64,000 nucleotides of DNA from CBDAPU01 sp965198875 (GTDB taxonomy: Bacteria; Pseudomonadota; Gammaproteobacteria; Eutrophobiales; Eutrophobiaceae). Below the pieces are notes generated by a model. The model did no database searches. It was not told the origin of the DNA and saw only the letters and a program-made list of their open reading frames with translations. The position numbers and the translations under genes were made by a program. Below are positions 9,104 to 17,113 of this stretch, piece after piece (positions within the stretch are counted from its first letter, which is position 1; every line of letters begins with the position of its first letter). The stretch covers positions 682,001-746,000 of the forward strand of contig CBDAPU010000001.1 of the NCBI GenBank assembly GCA_965198875.1. Direction: 5' to 3'.

Positions 9104-9811
9104 ATGAAGTTCGAGCAACCATTGATCCCGGGCACATTGATCAAACGTTATCAACGCTTCCTCGTTGATGTTGAGCTCGATGACGGGAAAATGATCACCG
9201 CCCATACGCCCAATACCGGCTCTATGAAAGGTTGCTGTGAACCGGGGAGTCGGATCTGGCTATCGGCTTCGGCCAACCCCAAGCGCAAATACCCTCTTAG
9301 CTGGGAATTGATTGAAGTCTCACCCGGTGTGCTCACCGGGATCAACACCGGGCTACCCAATACATTGATCAGGGAAGGCATTGAGTCCGGGATCATCCGG
9401 CCATTACAGGGTTATGAAACCATTCGTCAAGAAGTCCGCTACGGCAAGGAGAGGAGCCGTATTGATTTGTTGTTGGAAGATAAGCACAAACCGGCCTGTT
9501 ATGTGGAGATCAAAAACGTCACCCTGGCCGAGCAGGGGATCGGTTATTTTCCCGATGCCGTAAGTGAACGTGGCCGCAAACACCTAAGGGAATTACGTGC
9601 GGTCGTCGCTACAGGATATCGGGGCGTGATCTGTTTTTGTGTGCAGCGTGAAGATGTAGAAGAGTTCCGCCCCGCCGATGACATTGACGGGAAATACGGC
9701 GAGACCTTGAGAGAGGTGTTAGCTAACGGGGTAGAGGCCATCGCTTACCGGGCCGAGGTCTCTGAAGAAGCGGTGATGATCAAGACCAGCTTACCGGTGG
9801 TTTGCCCATAG
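9104..9811 (+). CDS. sfsA: SfsA family DNA/RNA nuclease (sugar fermentation stimulation protein homologue)
   Basis: Protein of 235 aa, full length for SfsA. It starts MKFEQPLIPGTLIKRYQRFLVDVELDDG, has TPNTGSMKGCCEPGS in the OB-like N-terminal part, and in the nuclease part the motifs RIDLLLED and ACYVEIKNVTL, in which the D and E-x-K residues form a PD-(D/E)XK-type centre, then FPDAVSERGRKHLREL. SfsA was named for an effect on maltose metabolism in E. coli and was later described as a nuclease; the cellular role is unclear. It converges with phaC, with a 48-bp gap. Confidence 0.93.
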   Translation: MKFEQPLIPGTLIKRYQRFLVDVELDDGKMITAHTPNTGSMKGCCEPGSRIWLSASANPKRKYPLSWELIEVSPGVLTGINTGLPNTLIREGIESGIIRPLQGYETIRQEVRYGKERSRIDLLLEDKHKPACYVEIKNVTLAEQGIGYFPDAVSERGRKHLRELRAVVATGYRGVICFCVQREDVEEFRPADDIDGKYGETLREVLANGVEAIAYRAEVSEEAVMIKTSLPVVCP

Positions 9812-9859
9812 TATGGGCGAAGTGGACCCAGTGAGAGGCGTCACGCACTTTTCAGTGAA

Positions 9860-11653
9860 CTACACTCTGACTTTGACATAGGAGCCCGGGGCGTCTTCTA
9901 TGACGGCCTGCCCATGATCACCGGGCCACCGTGCCGTCACCTGCTCGCCGGCATAGGGCTCCAGCCATTCCTGCCAGTCGGGCCACCAGGAACCTTCATG
10001 ACTTTCGCACTGCTCGCGCCATTCACCGGCAGAGAGATGCGCTATATCCGGCCCGGTAAAATAACCGTATTTACTGGATTGCGGTGAATTGATAATACCG
10101 GCGATGTGTCCGGATCTGCCCAGCACAAACCTCACCGGAGCGCACAGCAGTCGGGCGCCCAGATACGTGCTCTCCCAGGGCGCAATATGATCATCTTCCG
10201 TGGAGATAAAATAGGCGGGCGTTCGGATAGTGGACACATCAATGGGCACGCCATTCACCACCAACCCACCCGGTTCCTTAAACGTATTTTGCAGATACAT
10301 GGTGCGTAAATACGTGCTGTGCATTTTTGCCGGCATGCGGGTTGCATCGGCATTCCAGTACAACAGGTCAAAGGCAAAGGGTTCTTTGCCTAATAAATAG
10401 TTATGTACATAAAAAGACCAGATCAAATCGTTGGCGCGCAGCATATTAAACGTGGCCGCCATCTCCTTGCCATCATGATAGCCCTTATCGCTCATGTCTT
10501 TTTCGAGCTTCTCCAGTTGTTGCTCATCAATAAAGACGCCCAGATCGCCCGGGATAGAGAAATCGATTAGTGAAACAAAAAAAGTGGCCGATGCAATACG
10601 CGCATCGCCCATCTCCTGCATGTACGCCAAAGTGGCGGCCAGTAACGTACCGCCAATGCAGTAACCCACGATGTTCATTTTGTCCTCACCCGTGGCGGCC
10701 TCTACCACATCAATAGCCGCCAGCGCACCTTCCGTCACATAATGTTCAAAATCCTTATGGGCAAGCCGCTCATCCGGGTTCACCCAGGAGATCACGAAAA
10801 CAGTGTGGCCCTGATCCACCAGCCATTTGATCAGCGAGTTTTTCGGTTGCAGATCGAGGATGTAGTATTTATTGATCCAGGGCGGCATGATGAGTACCGG
10901 TCGCCTGAACACACCCTCTGTGGATGGCGCATATTGAATCAGTTGCAGCAAGTCATTCTGGAATATGACTTTACCCACACTCACCGCAATATTTTTCCCT
11001 AGCTGAAATGCCTCGGGATCGGTCATGGTGATCCGTAATTGGCCGGATTCGGCGTCAAAATCGTGGATGAAATTTTGCAGGCCCTGCAACAGGTTCTCGC
11101 CGTTGGAGTCCAGTGTCGCACCTAATATCTCCGGGTTAGTCAGCAAAAAGTTCGAAGGCGACATGGCGTCAACGAATTGCCGGGTATAAAACTGCGCCTT
11201 CTTGGCGGACTGCTGATCCAGCGCCTCGGCCTCAGCGACAACAGACTGAATACTGCTGGCGGTGAGCAGATAGGATTGTTTGATAAAATTAAAAAACGGA
11301 TTGCTATCCCAACCCTCATGTTGAAAACGGCGATCACCTTTGAGCGGTTTTATGTCATCGTTGACCTGCTCCCCCAGCATTTTCCTGGTCGTGTTAAGCC
11401 AAAGGTTGGTGTAGACGCCCCAGGCCTGCATCTGTGCCGCTATGAGTTTTTCCGGGTTTCGCATTAACGATCCCGTCAGTTGCAGAAAGGACTCACCGAC
11501 ACCCAAAGGATCGAGCTGCTGTTGTCTGCCTTCATCTTGTTGCGACAGGAAGCCCGCCAGCAAGTCATGGTACTGACCGGCAATATGAGTGATCACCTCG
11601 GTCATTTTCTCAGGGCTGAATGCCTGCTCTTTATTGTGCTCCGAATTGCTCAA
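9860..11653 (-). CDS. phaC: Class I poly(R)-hydroxyalkanoic acid synthase
   Basis: Protein of 597 aa that polymerises (R)-3-hydroxyacyl-CoA into storage polyester on the surface of PHA granules. It has the N-terminal PhaC domain (LTGSLMRNPEKLIAAQMQAW, then DRRFQHEGWDSNPFFNFIKQ) and an alpha/beta-hydrolase core. The lipase-like box GYCIGG carries the nucleophile Cys near residue 332. The catalytic Asp is in TEDDHIAPW and the His in GRSGHIAGI. It ends near YAGEQVTARWPGDHGQ, typical of class I enzymes. No phaA, phaB or phasin gene lies in the window, so precursor supply must come from elsewhere. Confidence 0.95.
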   Translation of the reverse strand: MSNSEHNKEQAFSPEKMTEVITHIAGQYHDLLAGFLSQQDEGRQQQLDPLGVGESFLQLTGSLMRNPEKLIAAQMQAWGVYTNLWLNTTRKMLGEQVNDDIKPLKGDRRFQHEGWDSNPFFNFIKQSYLLTASSIQSVVAEAEALDQQSAKKAQFYTRQFVDAMSPSNFLLTNPEILGATLDSNGENLLQGLQNFIHDFDAESGQLRITMTDPEAFQLGKNIAVSVGKVIFQNDLLQLIQYAPSTEGVFRRPVLIMPPWINKYYILDLQPKNSLIKWLVDQGHTVFVISWVNPDERLAHKDFEHYVTEGALAAIDVVEAATGEDKMNIVGYCIGGTLLAATLAYMQEMGDARIASATFFVSLIDFSIPGDLGVFIDEQQLEKLEKDMSDKGYHDGKEMAATFNMLRANDLIWSFYVHNYLLGKEPFAFDLLYWNADATRMPAKMHSTYLRTMYLQNTFKEPGGLVVNGVPIDVSTIRTPAYFISTEDDHIAPWESTYLGARLLCAPVRFVLGRSGHIAGIINSPQSSKYGYFTGPDIAHLSAGEWREQCESHEGSWWPDWQEWLEPYAGEQVTARWPGDHGQAVIEDAPGSYVKVRV

Positions 11654-11769
11654 AAATGGACTCCGTCTATGTGTGCGCTATGGTTGATAGATTTTGTGCA
11701 ATGCAACATAACGGCAAACGATTGATTTGTCAAAAATTGTATAAGCACTTCACCTCTTACTCTTTTGAT

Positions 11770-11800
11770 TTGGCGATGCTACCTTATCAGAATCTATAAT
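11770..11800 (+). promoter_or_regulatory. Candidate sigma-70 promoter for the small-gene pair
   Basis: A perfect -10 hexamer TATAAT (11795-11800) is preceded by TTGGCG (11770-11775) with a 19-nt spacer, slightly long. It lies in an AT-rich stretch 70 bp upstream of the small gene at 11873. The -10 match is strong and the -35 match partial. Confidence 0.5.
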
Positions 11801-11821
11801 GTGTTATCGGACAAAGTGCCC

Positions 11822-11838
11822 CCTGACGCTCGGTCAGG
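11822..11838 (+). other. Leader hairpin upstream of small gene
   Basis: CCTGAC-GCTCG-GTCAGG forms a perfect 6-bp stem with a 5-nt loop between the candidate promoter and the ribosome-binding site (AGAGGTG) of the gene at 11873. No T-run follows, so it is more likely a leader structure or protein-binding dyad than a terminator. Confidence 0.4.
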
Positions 11839-11872
11839 TTCATTAGAGTCATACCTTAATGAGAGGTGAATT

Positions 11873-12091
11873 ATGGAAGTAAAGGCTTGCCGTGTTTCAA
11901 AAAAATCCGATGAGAAATCATTTTGCTCGCCCTCGGAAGGCTATGGACGAACGGTTACAGTGGACATAAAAAACTATACGCCAATAATTAAAAATTATGG
12001 AACTCTTGAAGAGTCTGATCAGCAATTCCCTTTGGGAGCACCCATCGACTGTTATGTCTTTTACGAAGGTTCATTATATGAGCTTAAATGA
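11873..12091 (+). CDS. Small hypothetical protein (72 aa)
   Basis: Not recognised. The product starts MEVKACRVSKKSDEKSF and ends IDCYVFYEGSLYELK; it is soluble, with three Cys and no signal peptide or membrane segment. A good ribosome-binding site (AGAGGTG, about 7 nt before ATG) and a strong upstream -10 element support expression. It is more AT-rich than the neighbouring housekeeping genes and is followed 46 bp later by a small lipoprotein gene, perhaps as a two-gene unit. Confidence 0.55.
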   Translation: MEVKACRVSKKSDEKSFCSPSEGYGRTVTVDIKNYTPIIKNYGTLEESDQQFPLGAPIDCYVFYEGSLYELK

Positions 12092-12137
12092 ATCTCAAAT
12101 GCCGAAATGATGTACTCACTTAGCCAATAAAGTTTTT

Positions 12138-12476
12138 ATGAAAATTGTTCTTTACTCTACGCTAGCCATATTGATTTCTGGTTGTGCTACAAGCCAGTGG
12201 GAAGGTGACACTATCAGTTTATGTGATTCTCAAATGACTCAACTAGGCCCAGATACTTATATGTCGTCAGCAGTATATGGAAACGGTTGTGGCAACGAAT
12301 ATAAAGTACGACACGCTGGTATATTTTGTAGCCGCATGGGGAAACAGGTTTTAGTTACAAATATCGACAATAGTATCGATGGTAATGTCATTTTCCAGTG
12401 CTTGTCATCGGGCGACTCCGACCTTCAGCGTCCTTCCTATGGGAAAGAACCAGATATCGTAATTGAGCAACGATAA
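12138..12476 (+). CDS. Small conserved lipoprotein of unknown function
   Basis: Protein of 112 aa with a lipoprotein signal peptide and lipobox LISGC (lipidated Cys at residue 16), so it is expected to be membrane-anchored in the periplasm. The mature part contains GPDTYMSSA, CSRMGKQVLVTN and IFQCLSSGDSDLQRP, a pattern I associate with a family of short proteobacterial lipoproteins of unknown function. Several Cys could form disulfides. It lies 46 bp downstream of another small AT-rich gene and probably shares its promoter. Confidence 0.65.
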   Translation: MKIVLYSTLAILISGCATSQWEGDTISLCDSQMTQLGPDTYMSSAVYGNGCGNEYKVRHAGIFCSRMGKQVLVTNIDNSIDGNVIFQCLSSGDSDLQRPSYGKEPDIVIEQR

Positions 12477-12680
12477 TAATCCAACAAGGGTGGGCAACAG
12501 GAGCGCCAAACCACCGCTTTGCTTTGGTTTGTCGTCCCTCAACCTCGTTTACCTCTCCTCTGTCCAGCGAAATCACGCTCATCCATTTCGACTTCACCTT
12601 CAAGGAAACCCGCCTCATCGCTGTGTGCATAAATGAAATGCCTTAAACGAAGAGAATCATCACTCGCCATGTAGCCTGAC

Positions 12681-12753
12681 GTTCATTTTGCGACAAAGTG
12701 ACAGTCATTTTGCGACAGGAATTTATGGTCATTTTACACTCATTTTGAGACAG
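12681..12753. repeat. Left-edge TCATTTTGNGACA repeats of the prophage
   Basis: Three sites read TCATTTTGCGACA, TCATTTTGCGACA and TCATTTTGAGACA on the plus strand, plus a partial GTCATTTTACA. They are reverse complements of TGTCGCAAAATGA and TGTCTCAAAATGA found at the right edge. Clustered short sites like these are typical of multi-site transposon or Mu-like ends (Mu, Tn7 and IS21 families). The TGT side faces inward, which is unexpected for true termini. Confidence 0.6.
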
Positions 12754-12790
12754 CGTTTTATGGGTGATTTAATGGTACTTAAATTATCCC

Positions 12791-12806
12791 TTTAATGGCG
12801 GTTAAA
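12791..12806. repeat. Inner inverted repeat, left copy
   Basis: TTTAATGGCGGTTAAA on the plus strand matches, with one mismatch, the reverse complement of 22520-22535 (TTTAATGGCGCTTAAA). The pair brackets the phage genes just inside the TGTC-type repeats, supporting a matched end structure on both sides. Confidence 0.55.
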
Positions 12807-12839
12807 TTCACCTTCAATGAGCGGTGAATCACCGCCTCT

Positions 12840-13811
12840 TTATCGCTTCGGTGTCTCGGCCATCACGCGGGTGCTATAGCCGCTGTTGCTGAGTTGATGG
12901 TCAACCTCGGTGGCCACCCACTCGCCATTGATGCCGTCTCGAAAGCCGCTCAGGGTGAGTTTGGTCTCGGCGGCCATCTGCGGATTGCCGGGGGTGAGGG
13001 TCAGGCGGGCGCTCGACTGGCCTCGGTTTAGGGCCTCCAGTTTGGCCTTGGCCGCAGCGATGGCGGTATCGGCGTCCGGGCAGGTGTGGCGCAGGGTGTA
13101 GCTGGGCTGACCTTCTCCCACCTTGGCCTCAAGATGCTCGCCGGTGTCGGTGTTATGCCACTTGGCCACCACCGCCTGATACCTGCCCCTGTCGGCCAGG
13201 GTCACTCGATAGTCGCTGAGCTGCTGGGGGTTGATGCTGATGTCCGGCAGGGTCTTGCCGGTGGCGCTCTTCGCCTCGCCCCTGGGCACGAATAAGAGAT
13301 AGCCCCCGGCAGGTTTGGCCAGGGCGTCGTAGTGCTTCCCCAAGCGGGTTAAGAGGTGTAAGTCCGACTCTTCGGTCTGGTCGAGGTGGGTAAGACGGAT
13401 GCGGGCCAGGGCATCGCCCACACGGGGCTCAAGCCCATGCTCGGCGGCGATGACAGCGACCAGCTTCCCCAGCGTCATCTCATCAAAGGCGCGGGTCTTG
13501 TGTGCTTTTAAGCTGCTTCTCATGTTGGCGGCTTTGGCGCGGATGGTCAGGGTGGCCGGTGGTGCGCTGAGTTCCAGCTCATCGACGATGTACAGGCCCA
13601 TCTTGACCGGTTTCCGCTCATAGCCTAAGGAGACGCTGAGTTCCGCCCCTTTGCGGGGCAGTTCAATCTGTCCATCGCGGTCATCGAGGCGCAGTGTCAG
13701 GGTATCGCTTTTCATACCGGCCCGGTCGGCCAGCGTTAAGGACAGCAATCTGTCAGTAATAGCGGCCGTGACGTCAGTGCTATCGGCAATCAGCGAGAAG
13801 GCGGGGGTCAT
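12840..13811 (-). CDS. Phage late control protein D (P2 gpD-like tail protein)
   Basis: Protein of 323 aa matching the P2 gpD family, the hub-like tail protein that links the tail tube end to the baseplate. Visible features are the N-terminal TPAFSLIADSTDVTAAI, the paired beta segments LPRKGAELSVSLGYE and MGLYIVDELELSAPPATLTIRA, and the family-like TLGKLVAVIAAEHGL and LDQTEESDLHLLTRLGKHYDA. The C terminus ends GEWVATEVDHQLSNSGY. It is the last gene of the minus-strand tail block, following X and U as in P2. Confidence 0.9.
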   Translation of the reverse strand: MTPAFSLIADSTDVTAAITDRLLSLTLADRAGMKSDTLTLRLDDRDGQIELPRKGAELSVSLGYERKPVKMGLYIVDELELSAPPATLTIRAKAANMRSSLKAHKTRAFDEMTLGKLVAVIAAEHGLEPRVGDALARIRLTHLDQTEESDLHLLTRLGKHYDALAKPAGGYLLFVPRGEAKSATGKTLPDISINPQQLSDYRVTLADRGRYQAVVAKWHNTDTGEHLEAKVGEGQPSYTLRHTCPDADTAIAAAKAKLEALNRGQSSARLTLTPGNPQMAAETKLTLSGFRDGINGEWVATEVDHQLSNSGYSTRVMAETPKR

Positions 13812-13833
13812 GGTTCGACCGGCTCACTCACCC

Positions 13834-14040
13834 TTAGTCCCAGAGTCTCACGGGTTGACGGTGCGGCACAGGCTCGGGCAAGTCCGGCAGGATAATCAGC
13901 AGGCCAGCGGGCAGGATGGGGCCTTGATCCGCCAGCCCCGGGTTGGCGGTGAGCACTGCTTCCAGGGCGCCTGTCTCTCGCCCGTAGTGCTTATGACAGA
14001 GGGCGTCCAGCACATCGCCGTCTTTGGTTCGATAGTGCAT
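13834..14040 (-). CDS. Phage tail protein X (LysM-like, P2 gpX)
   Basis: Protein of 68 aa with a LysM-like fold characteristic of P2 gpX: HYRTKDGDVLDALCHKHYG followed by an ILPAGLLIILPDLP segment. In P2-type phages gpX is a small tail or baseplate component. Its ATG overlaps the end of the U gene, indicating translational coupling within the tail operon. Confidence 0.88.
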   Translation of the reverse strand: MHYRTKDGDVLDALCHKHYGRETGALEAVLTANPGLADQGPILPAGLLIILPDLPEPVPHRQPVRLWD

Positions 14041-14453
14041 CAGAGACCTTCGGCACGGCGCGTATCCTCGCCATAGCGGGCGAGGTGCAGGCGGAAGGCG
14101 ATCTTGCGGGGTGTGCCGTCCTCAAAGAGTACCGTATGGGTTTCGTTCACCTGCGTGATGACCCAGTGTTGCCAGATGTGGCCAGTGCCATCGGTGAGCA
14201 TCAGGGGTTGGCCTTTGCCTGCTTCCCGGCGCATGGCCTCAAGCTGTTTCAGGCCGCCCTTAAAATGGGGATAGAAGGCGCCTTCCAGGCTCAACGTCTC
14301 CTCGCCCGGGCCTAAGTATTGTTGGGCGGGCAGACGGCCAAGACGGGCCTGTCCCGGCCAGCGGTAAGCGCTGCTGCGCTGTAACTGCTGGTAGGCGGCC
14401 TGGTTCAGGGCGAAGGTGTACGCCCCCAGCCTCATCAGGACACTAGAGGCCAT
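14040..14453 (-). CDS. Phage tail terminator-like protein U (P2 gpU)
   Basis: Protein of 137 aa matching P2 gpU, needed for tail completion. The N terminus VLMRLGAYTFALNQAAYQQLQR and GQARLGRLPAQQYLGPGEE are family signatures; the centre has YPHFKGGLKQLEAMR and DGTGHIWQHWVITQV. It overlaps the tape-measure C-terminal frame by 11 bp and abuts gpX, as expected for a compact P2-type tail operon. Confidence 0.9.
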   Translation of the reverse strand: MASSVLMRLGAYTFALNQAAYQQLQRSSAYRWPGQARLGRLPAQQYLGPGEETLSLEGAFYPHFKGGLKQLEAMRREAGKGQPLMLTDGTGHIWQHWVITQVNETHTVLFEDGTPRKIAFRLHLARYGEDTRRAEGL

Positions 14454-14955
14454 CGTGCAGTCCTTCGCGTTGGCTTTGCTGCTGGCGCTGTTCCAGCTCG
14501 GCCAGAATGCGCTCAGTTAAGGCTTGTGCATCCTCGCCGGGTTGCTGATTGATGGTCAGTTGGTAACTGTGGGTGCTGTTGTCGGTGTTCTGTACCGTGG
14601 CTGCGGCGGGCAAGGGTGCGGCGGCCATTGTCGCCGCCAGGGCAACCTCGGCGGCACTGGGTGCTGTGCCGGCCTCGGTTTTCTCATTCTCCTTACCAGC
14701 ATCCCCTTTGAAAAAATTGATCGCCGTACCGATGGCCTTGAGCGGCAATAATGCGGCCTGCAAGGGAAGTAACAAGGCACTGCCTATCAGCTTGCCAATG
14801 CCGATGATGACTTGGCCCAAACCGGCCACCCCCCGCCAGAGCAGGCCGATAATCCTGCCAATCACGCTGAAAGCCCCACCTATGATCTGTCCTGTCAGGC
14901 GACCGGCATTCGAGAAGTCACCCAGGCGACCGGTTAAGGCTGTCATCCTGCCCAT
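14443..14955 (-). CDS. Tape-measure protein, separated C-terminal part
   Basis: 170 aa starting MGRMTALTGRLGDFSNAGRL, with hydrophobic Gly-rich segments (IIGGAFSVIGRIIGLLW and VIIGIGKLIGSALLLPLQAALL), an Ala-rich stretch and a polar end DALTERILAELEQRQQQSQ. This is what the tail end of a P2-type tape-measure protein looks like. Its ATG overlaps the stop of the upstream frame as TGATG. Re-reading one G in the run TGGG (a -1 shift) would fuse both frames into about 735 aa. Either a single-base deletion split the gene, or the halves are made by coupled reinitiation. Confidence 0.75.
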   Translation of the reverse strand: MGRMTALTGRLGDFSNAGRLTGQIIGGAFSVIGRIIGLLWRGVAGLGQVIIGIGKLIGSALLLPLQAALLPLKAIGTAINFFKGDAGKENEKTEAGTAPSAAEVALAATMAAAPLPAAATVQNTDNSTHSYQLTINQQPGEDAQALTERILAELEQRQQQSQREGLHDGL

Positions 14956-16664
14956 CAGGCTGCCCAGCCAGAGATATTGCCGAATGCAGCAAGGACGGGC
15001 GCAATACCATCCATGAAGCCCGCCCACATACCGCCGAAGAAGGTTCTGATAGGTTCGGCTTTGCTGAACAGGGCATACAAGACAGCACCAAGTCCCACAA
15101 CGCCGGCAATGACCAGGCCAATGGGGTTGGCCAGCATGGCGGCATTGAAGGCCCAGGCACCCGCCGTTACGACGGTCATCGCGATGCCCACGGAGGCAAA
15201 GGCCACACCAATCGTGCCGATGGCATGACCAATGACAGGAAAGCGCTCGACCACCCTCGCCATCCACCCGGCTGCTGTGGCCAGGTGAGATGACAACCCT
15301 CCCACAGCAGGCAATAGGGTATTGGCAAAGACGACGCCCACCTGAGCCAGGTTCTGTTTCAGTGTTGTCCATTGCCCTGAGGCACTTTTAATAAAGCGCG
15401 CATATTCCTCATCCACAAGGTTGGCTTGTCCTGCCCGTGAGACGTCTGCGTGCGCCGCTTTCAATGCCTTGAGCTTGTCGATTAACGGCACAATTGCCCG
15501 TTTGCCCTCGGTGTCGAATACATCCTGGAGAAGCATGTCACGCTCATCGGTCGTAAGACCATCCAGTTGTGCTTTGAGTCCTTCCAGGGTAGCGAGCATA
15601 TCCAGCTCACCCGTTTCATCACGCACTATGTCAAAGCCGATTTCATCGGCGGCCTTGTTCAGGTTTTTCAGTACCGACTCAAAGGCCGTGCCGGCCTGGC
15701 TGCCCTTCAAGCTGGAATTGTTCAGGTGGCCGATAACCGAGGCGGTTTGCTCTAAGGGGAGTTTCATGCTGGCGGCACTGGCGGCGATGTACTTCATGCC
15801 CTCACCCAATTGCCCGAAGTCGCGGATAGCGAATTTGAACTGGGTCTTGGCCAGCACATTGCCAATCACCTGAATCTTCTCATCCACACTGCCTGCAAGG
15901 CTGCCGCTCATGTTGTTAAACACATCGCCGAATATCTCGCCCACCTGTGCGGGTATGCCACGGGTCACCTTGGCCAGCTTATGCACCATTTGGCCACCGA
16001 CACGGGCGGTCTCTTCTTCCAGACCGGCGGAGTTCAGGGCGTATTCAATCTCCAGTATCTCCGCCTCACTGGCCAGGCTGTCACGGGCAAAGGCACGGGC
16101 CTGGGTGCGGGCCCGCTGGGCGGCGGCATGCTTATCCCCGTCTTTGGCATTGATGACGGTGCGTAAATAAAGCCCTTGTTCTTCTCTGGCCATGGCTTGC
16201 CCGACCAGGCGGCTGCCGCCATAGGCCGCTCCAGCCATGCCCAGCATCTTGCCGCGTAACTCCCGAAGGCGGCCAGCGGCGTCCTGCTTCCTGGTCAGAC
16301 GTTTCTGTATGGCCTCGGTCTGTTTTAATTCCCTTTGCAGCCTGTCATGTTCACGCACCACCTGGCCTATTTGTATGCCATAGCCCTTGGCCGCCCGTTT
16401 GGCGTTTTTATAGCGCCGCTCAACCTCCTCAATGCCCCGTGCAAGACGCTTGCTGGAACCGCCCAAAGCCGCCTGTTTGGCTTTTAACTCGCCCAGCAAC
16501 TTTTTGTATTTAATGACATCACCGCTGGCCTTGAGCTTTTTGTTGGTGGTCTCCCATTGTTTGCCTAAACGGGCAGCGCGTTGTCCCACCGTTTCGACCG
16601 TGCGAAAGAATCCTTTGCCGAGGGCGGCACCAATGACTATACTGAGACCTAAGGTCTTATCCAT
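14955..16664 (-). CDS. Phage tail tape-measure protein, N-terminal part (P2 gpT-like)
   Basis: 569 aa covering most of a tape-measure protein, which sets tail length and exits ahead of DNA. It begins MDKTLGLSIVIGAALGKGF, followed by a long coiled-coil region (residues about 40-140), then the conserved domain with LASEAEILEIEYALNSAGL, FGQLGEGMKYIAASAASM and LKGSQAGTAFESVLKNLNKAA, and then hydrophobic segments VIGHAIGTIGVAFASVGIAM and ANPIGLVIAGVVGLGAVLYAL. It stops early at NISGWAA; the rest lies in the -1 frame. Its ATG overlaps the start of a plus-strand membrane gene (CCATGAATG). Confidence 0.88.
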   Translation of the reverse strand: MDKTLGLSIVIGAALGKGFFRTVETVGQRAARLGKQWETTNKKLKASGDVIKYKKLLGELKAKQAALGGSSKRLARGIEEVERRYKNAKRAAKGYGIQIGQVVREHDRLQRELKQTEAIQKRLTRKQDAAGRLRELRGKMLGMAGAAYGGSRLVGQAMAREEQGLYLRTVINAKDGDKHAAAQRARTQARAFARDSLASEAEILEIEYALNSAGLEEETARVGGQMVHKLAKVTRGIPAQVGEIFGDVFNNMSGSLAGSVDEKIQVIGNVLAKTQFKFAIRDFGQLGEGMKYIAASAASMKLPLEQTASVIGHLNNSSLKGSQAGTAFESVLKNLNKAADEIGFDIVRDETGELDMLATLEGLKAQLDGLTTDERDMLLQDVFDTEGKRAIVPLIDKLKALKAAHADVSRAGQANLVDEEYARFIKSASGQWTTLKQNLAQVGVVFANTLLPAVGGLSSHLATAAGWMARVVERFPVIGHAIGTIGVAFASVGIAMTVVTAGAWAFNAAMLANPIGLVIAGVVGLGAVLYALFSKAEPIRTFFGGMWAGFMDGIAPVLAAFGNISGWAA

Positions 16665-17004
16665 GAATGTACCTGCTCCGGTCGTTGAACCTATTGCTAT
16701 GAGTGACCACCTTATACCTGATGATCGCCTTGATGATCGTATCTACAACTTTGTCGGTGACTATGGCGCGCATGTTATTTTCTGTGGCTTATGGGTGTTC
16801 TGGACAGTTGTCACTGTTCTCGTCAGCCCTGCTCCGACCTCAACGATGGAATGGGTCGGGATGCTCTTCGTCGGTTTAATCATGGCCCTGATCACCACAG
16901 TTCCTATGGCCTTTATTGTCGGCTTGATCGTTAACGTTGCCTTCACCATCTATTGGGCGATCAGGGATGGAATTGACGAGGGACGCTATCGTCAAGGGCT
17001 GTAA
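16663..17004 (+). CDS. Small membrane protein on the opposite strand of the tail operon (possible phage moron)
   Basis: Up to 113 aa starting MNVPAPVVEPIAMSDHL; ATG at 16663 has a modest AAGG upstream, and ATG at 16699 is an alternative. The protein has an acidic N-terminal segment, then HVIFCGLWVFWTVVTVLVS as a membrane segment, then a long hydrophobic run from WVGMLFVGLIMALITT to VNVAFTIYWAI that could form two more, and a charged tail RDGIDEGRYRQGL. It lies between E' and the tape-measure gene on the other strand, where P2 has no gene, and overlaps the E' end by about 44 bp antisense. Opposite-strand extra genes in prophages are often lysogeny-expressed morons, for example superinfection exclusion; that role is inference. 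Confidence 0.6.
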   Translation: MNVPAPVVEPIAMSDHLIPDDRLDDRIYNFVGDYGAHVIFCGLWVFWTVVTVLVSPAPTSTMEWVGMLFVGLIMALITTVPMAFIVGLIVNVAFTIYWAIRDGIDEGRYRQGL

Positions 17005-17113
17005 GCCAGGCCAGCAACGCATCCCCGTCCATCGCCATCAGCTCCGCCAGCGCCCAACCGGTATGTGAGGCCAGGGTGATCACCGCCCGTCTTGCATCCT
17101 GGGGTCTTAGGAC
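16961..17113 (-). CDS. E' extension of the tail assembly chaperone, reached by -1 frameshift
   Basis: In the -1 frame after the slippery site the sequence reads VLRPQDARRAVITLASH, then TGWALAELMAMDGDALLAWL, ending PRQFHP at 16961; about 50 residues. The piece resembles the C-terminal E' part of P2-type E+E' proteins (hydrophobic helix, then AELMAM-DALLAWL). It has no good start of its own. With the 79 E codons it would give a product of about 129 aa; P2 E+E' is of similar size. Confidence 0.72.
   Translation of the reverse strand, partial: VLRPQDARRAVITLASHTGWALAELMAMDGDALLAWLTALDDSVPRQFHP

Larger units (their letters stand above)
12477..12839. other. Intergenic region holding the left edge of the prophage
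   Basis: About 360 bp between the lipoprotein gene and the prophage gpD gene. It holds the left-edge TGTC-type repeats (12681-12753), an inner repeat (12791-12806) and a dyad GCGGTGA-A-TCACCGC (12821-12835) just past the gpD stop. A minus-strand frame at 12388-12630 shows no family resemblance and is not called. Confidence 0.5.

Noticed and set aside
12388..12630. 80-codon minus-strand frame overlapping the lipoprotein end
   Set aside because: Composition is not protein-like, no recognisable motif, and it overlaps a better supported gene.
12690..12753. CRISPR array (short repeats at the prophage edge)
   Set aside because: Repeats are 13 bp, irregularly spaced and mirrored at the other edge; no cas genes or spacer pattern.
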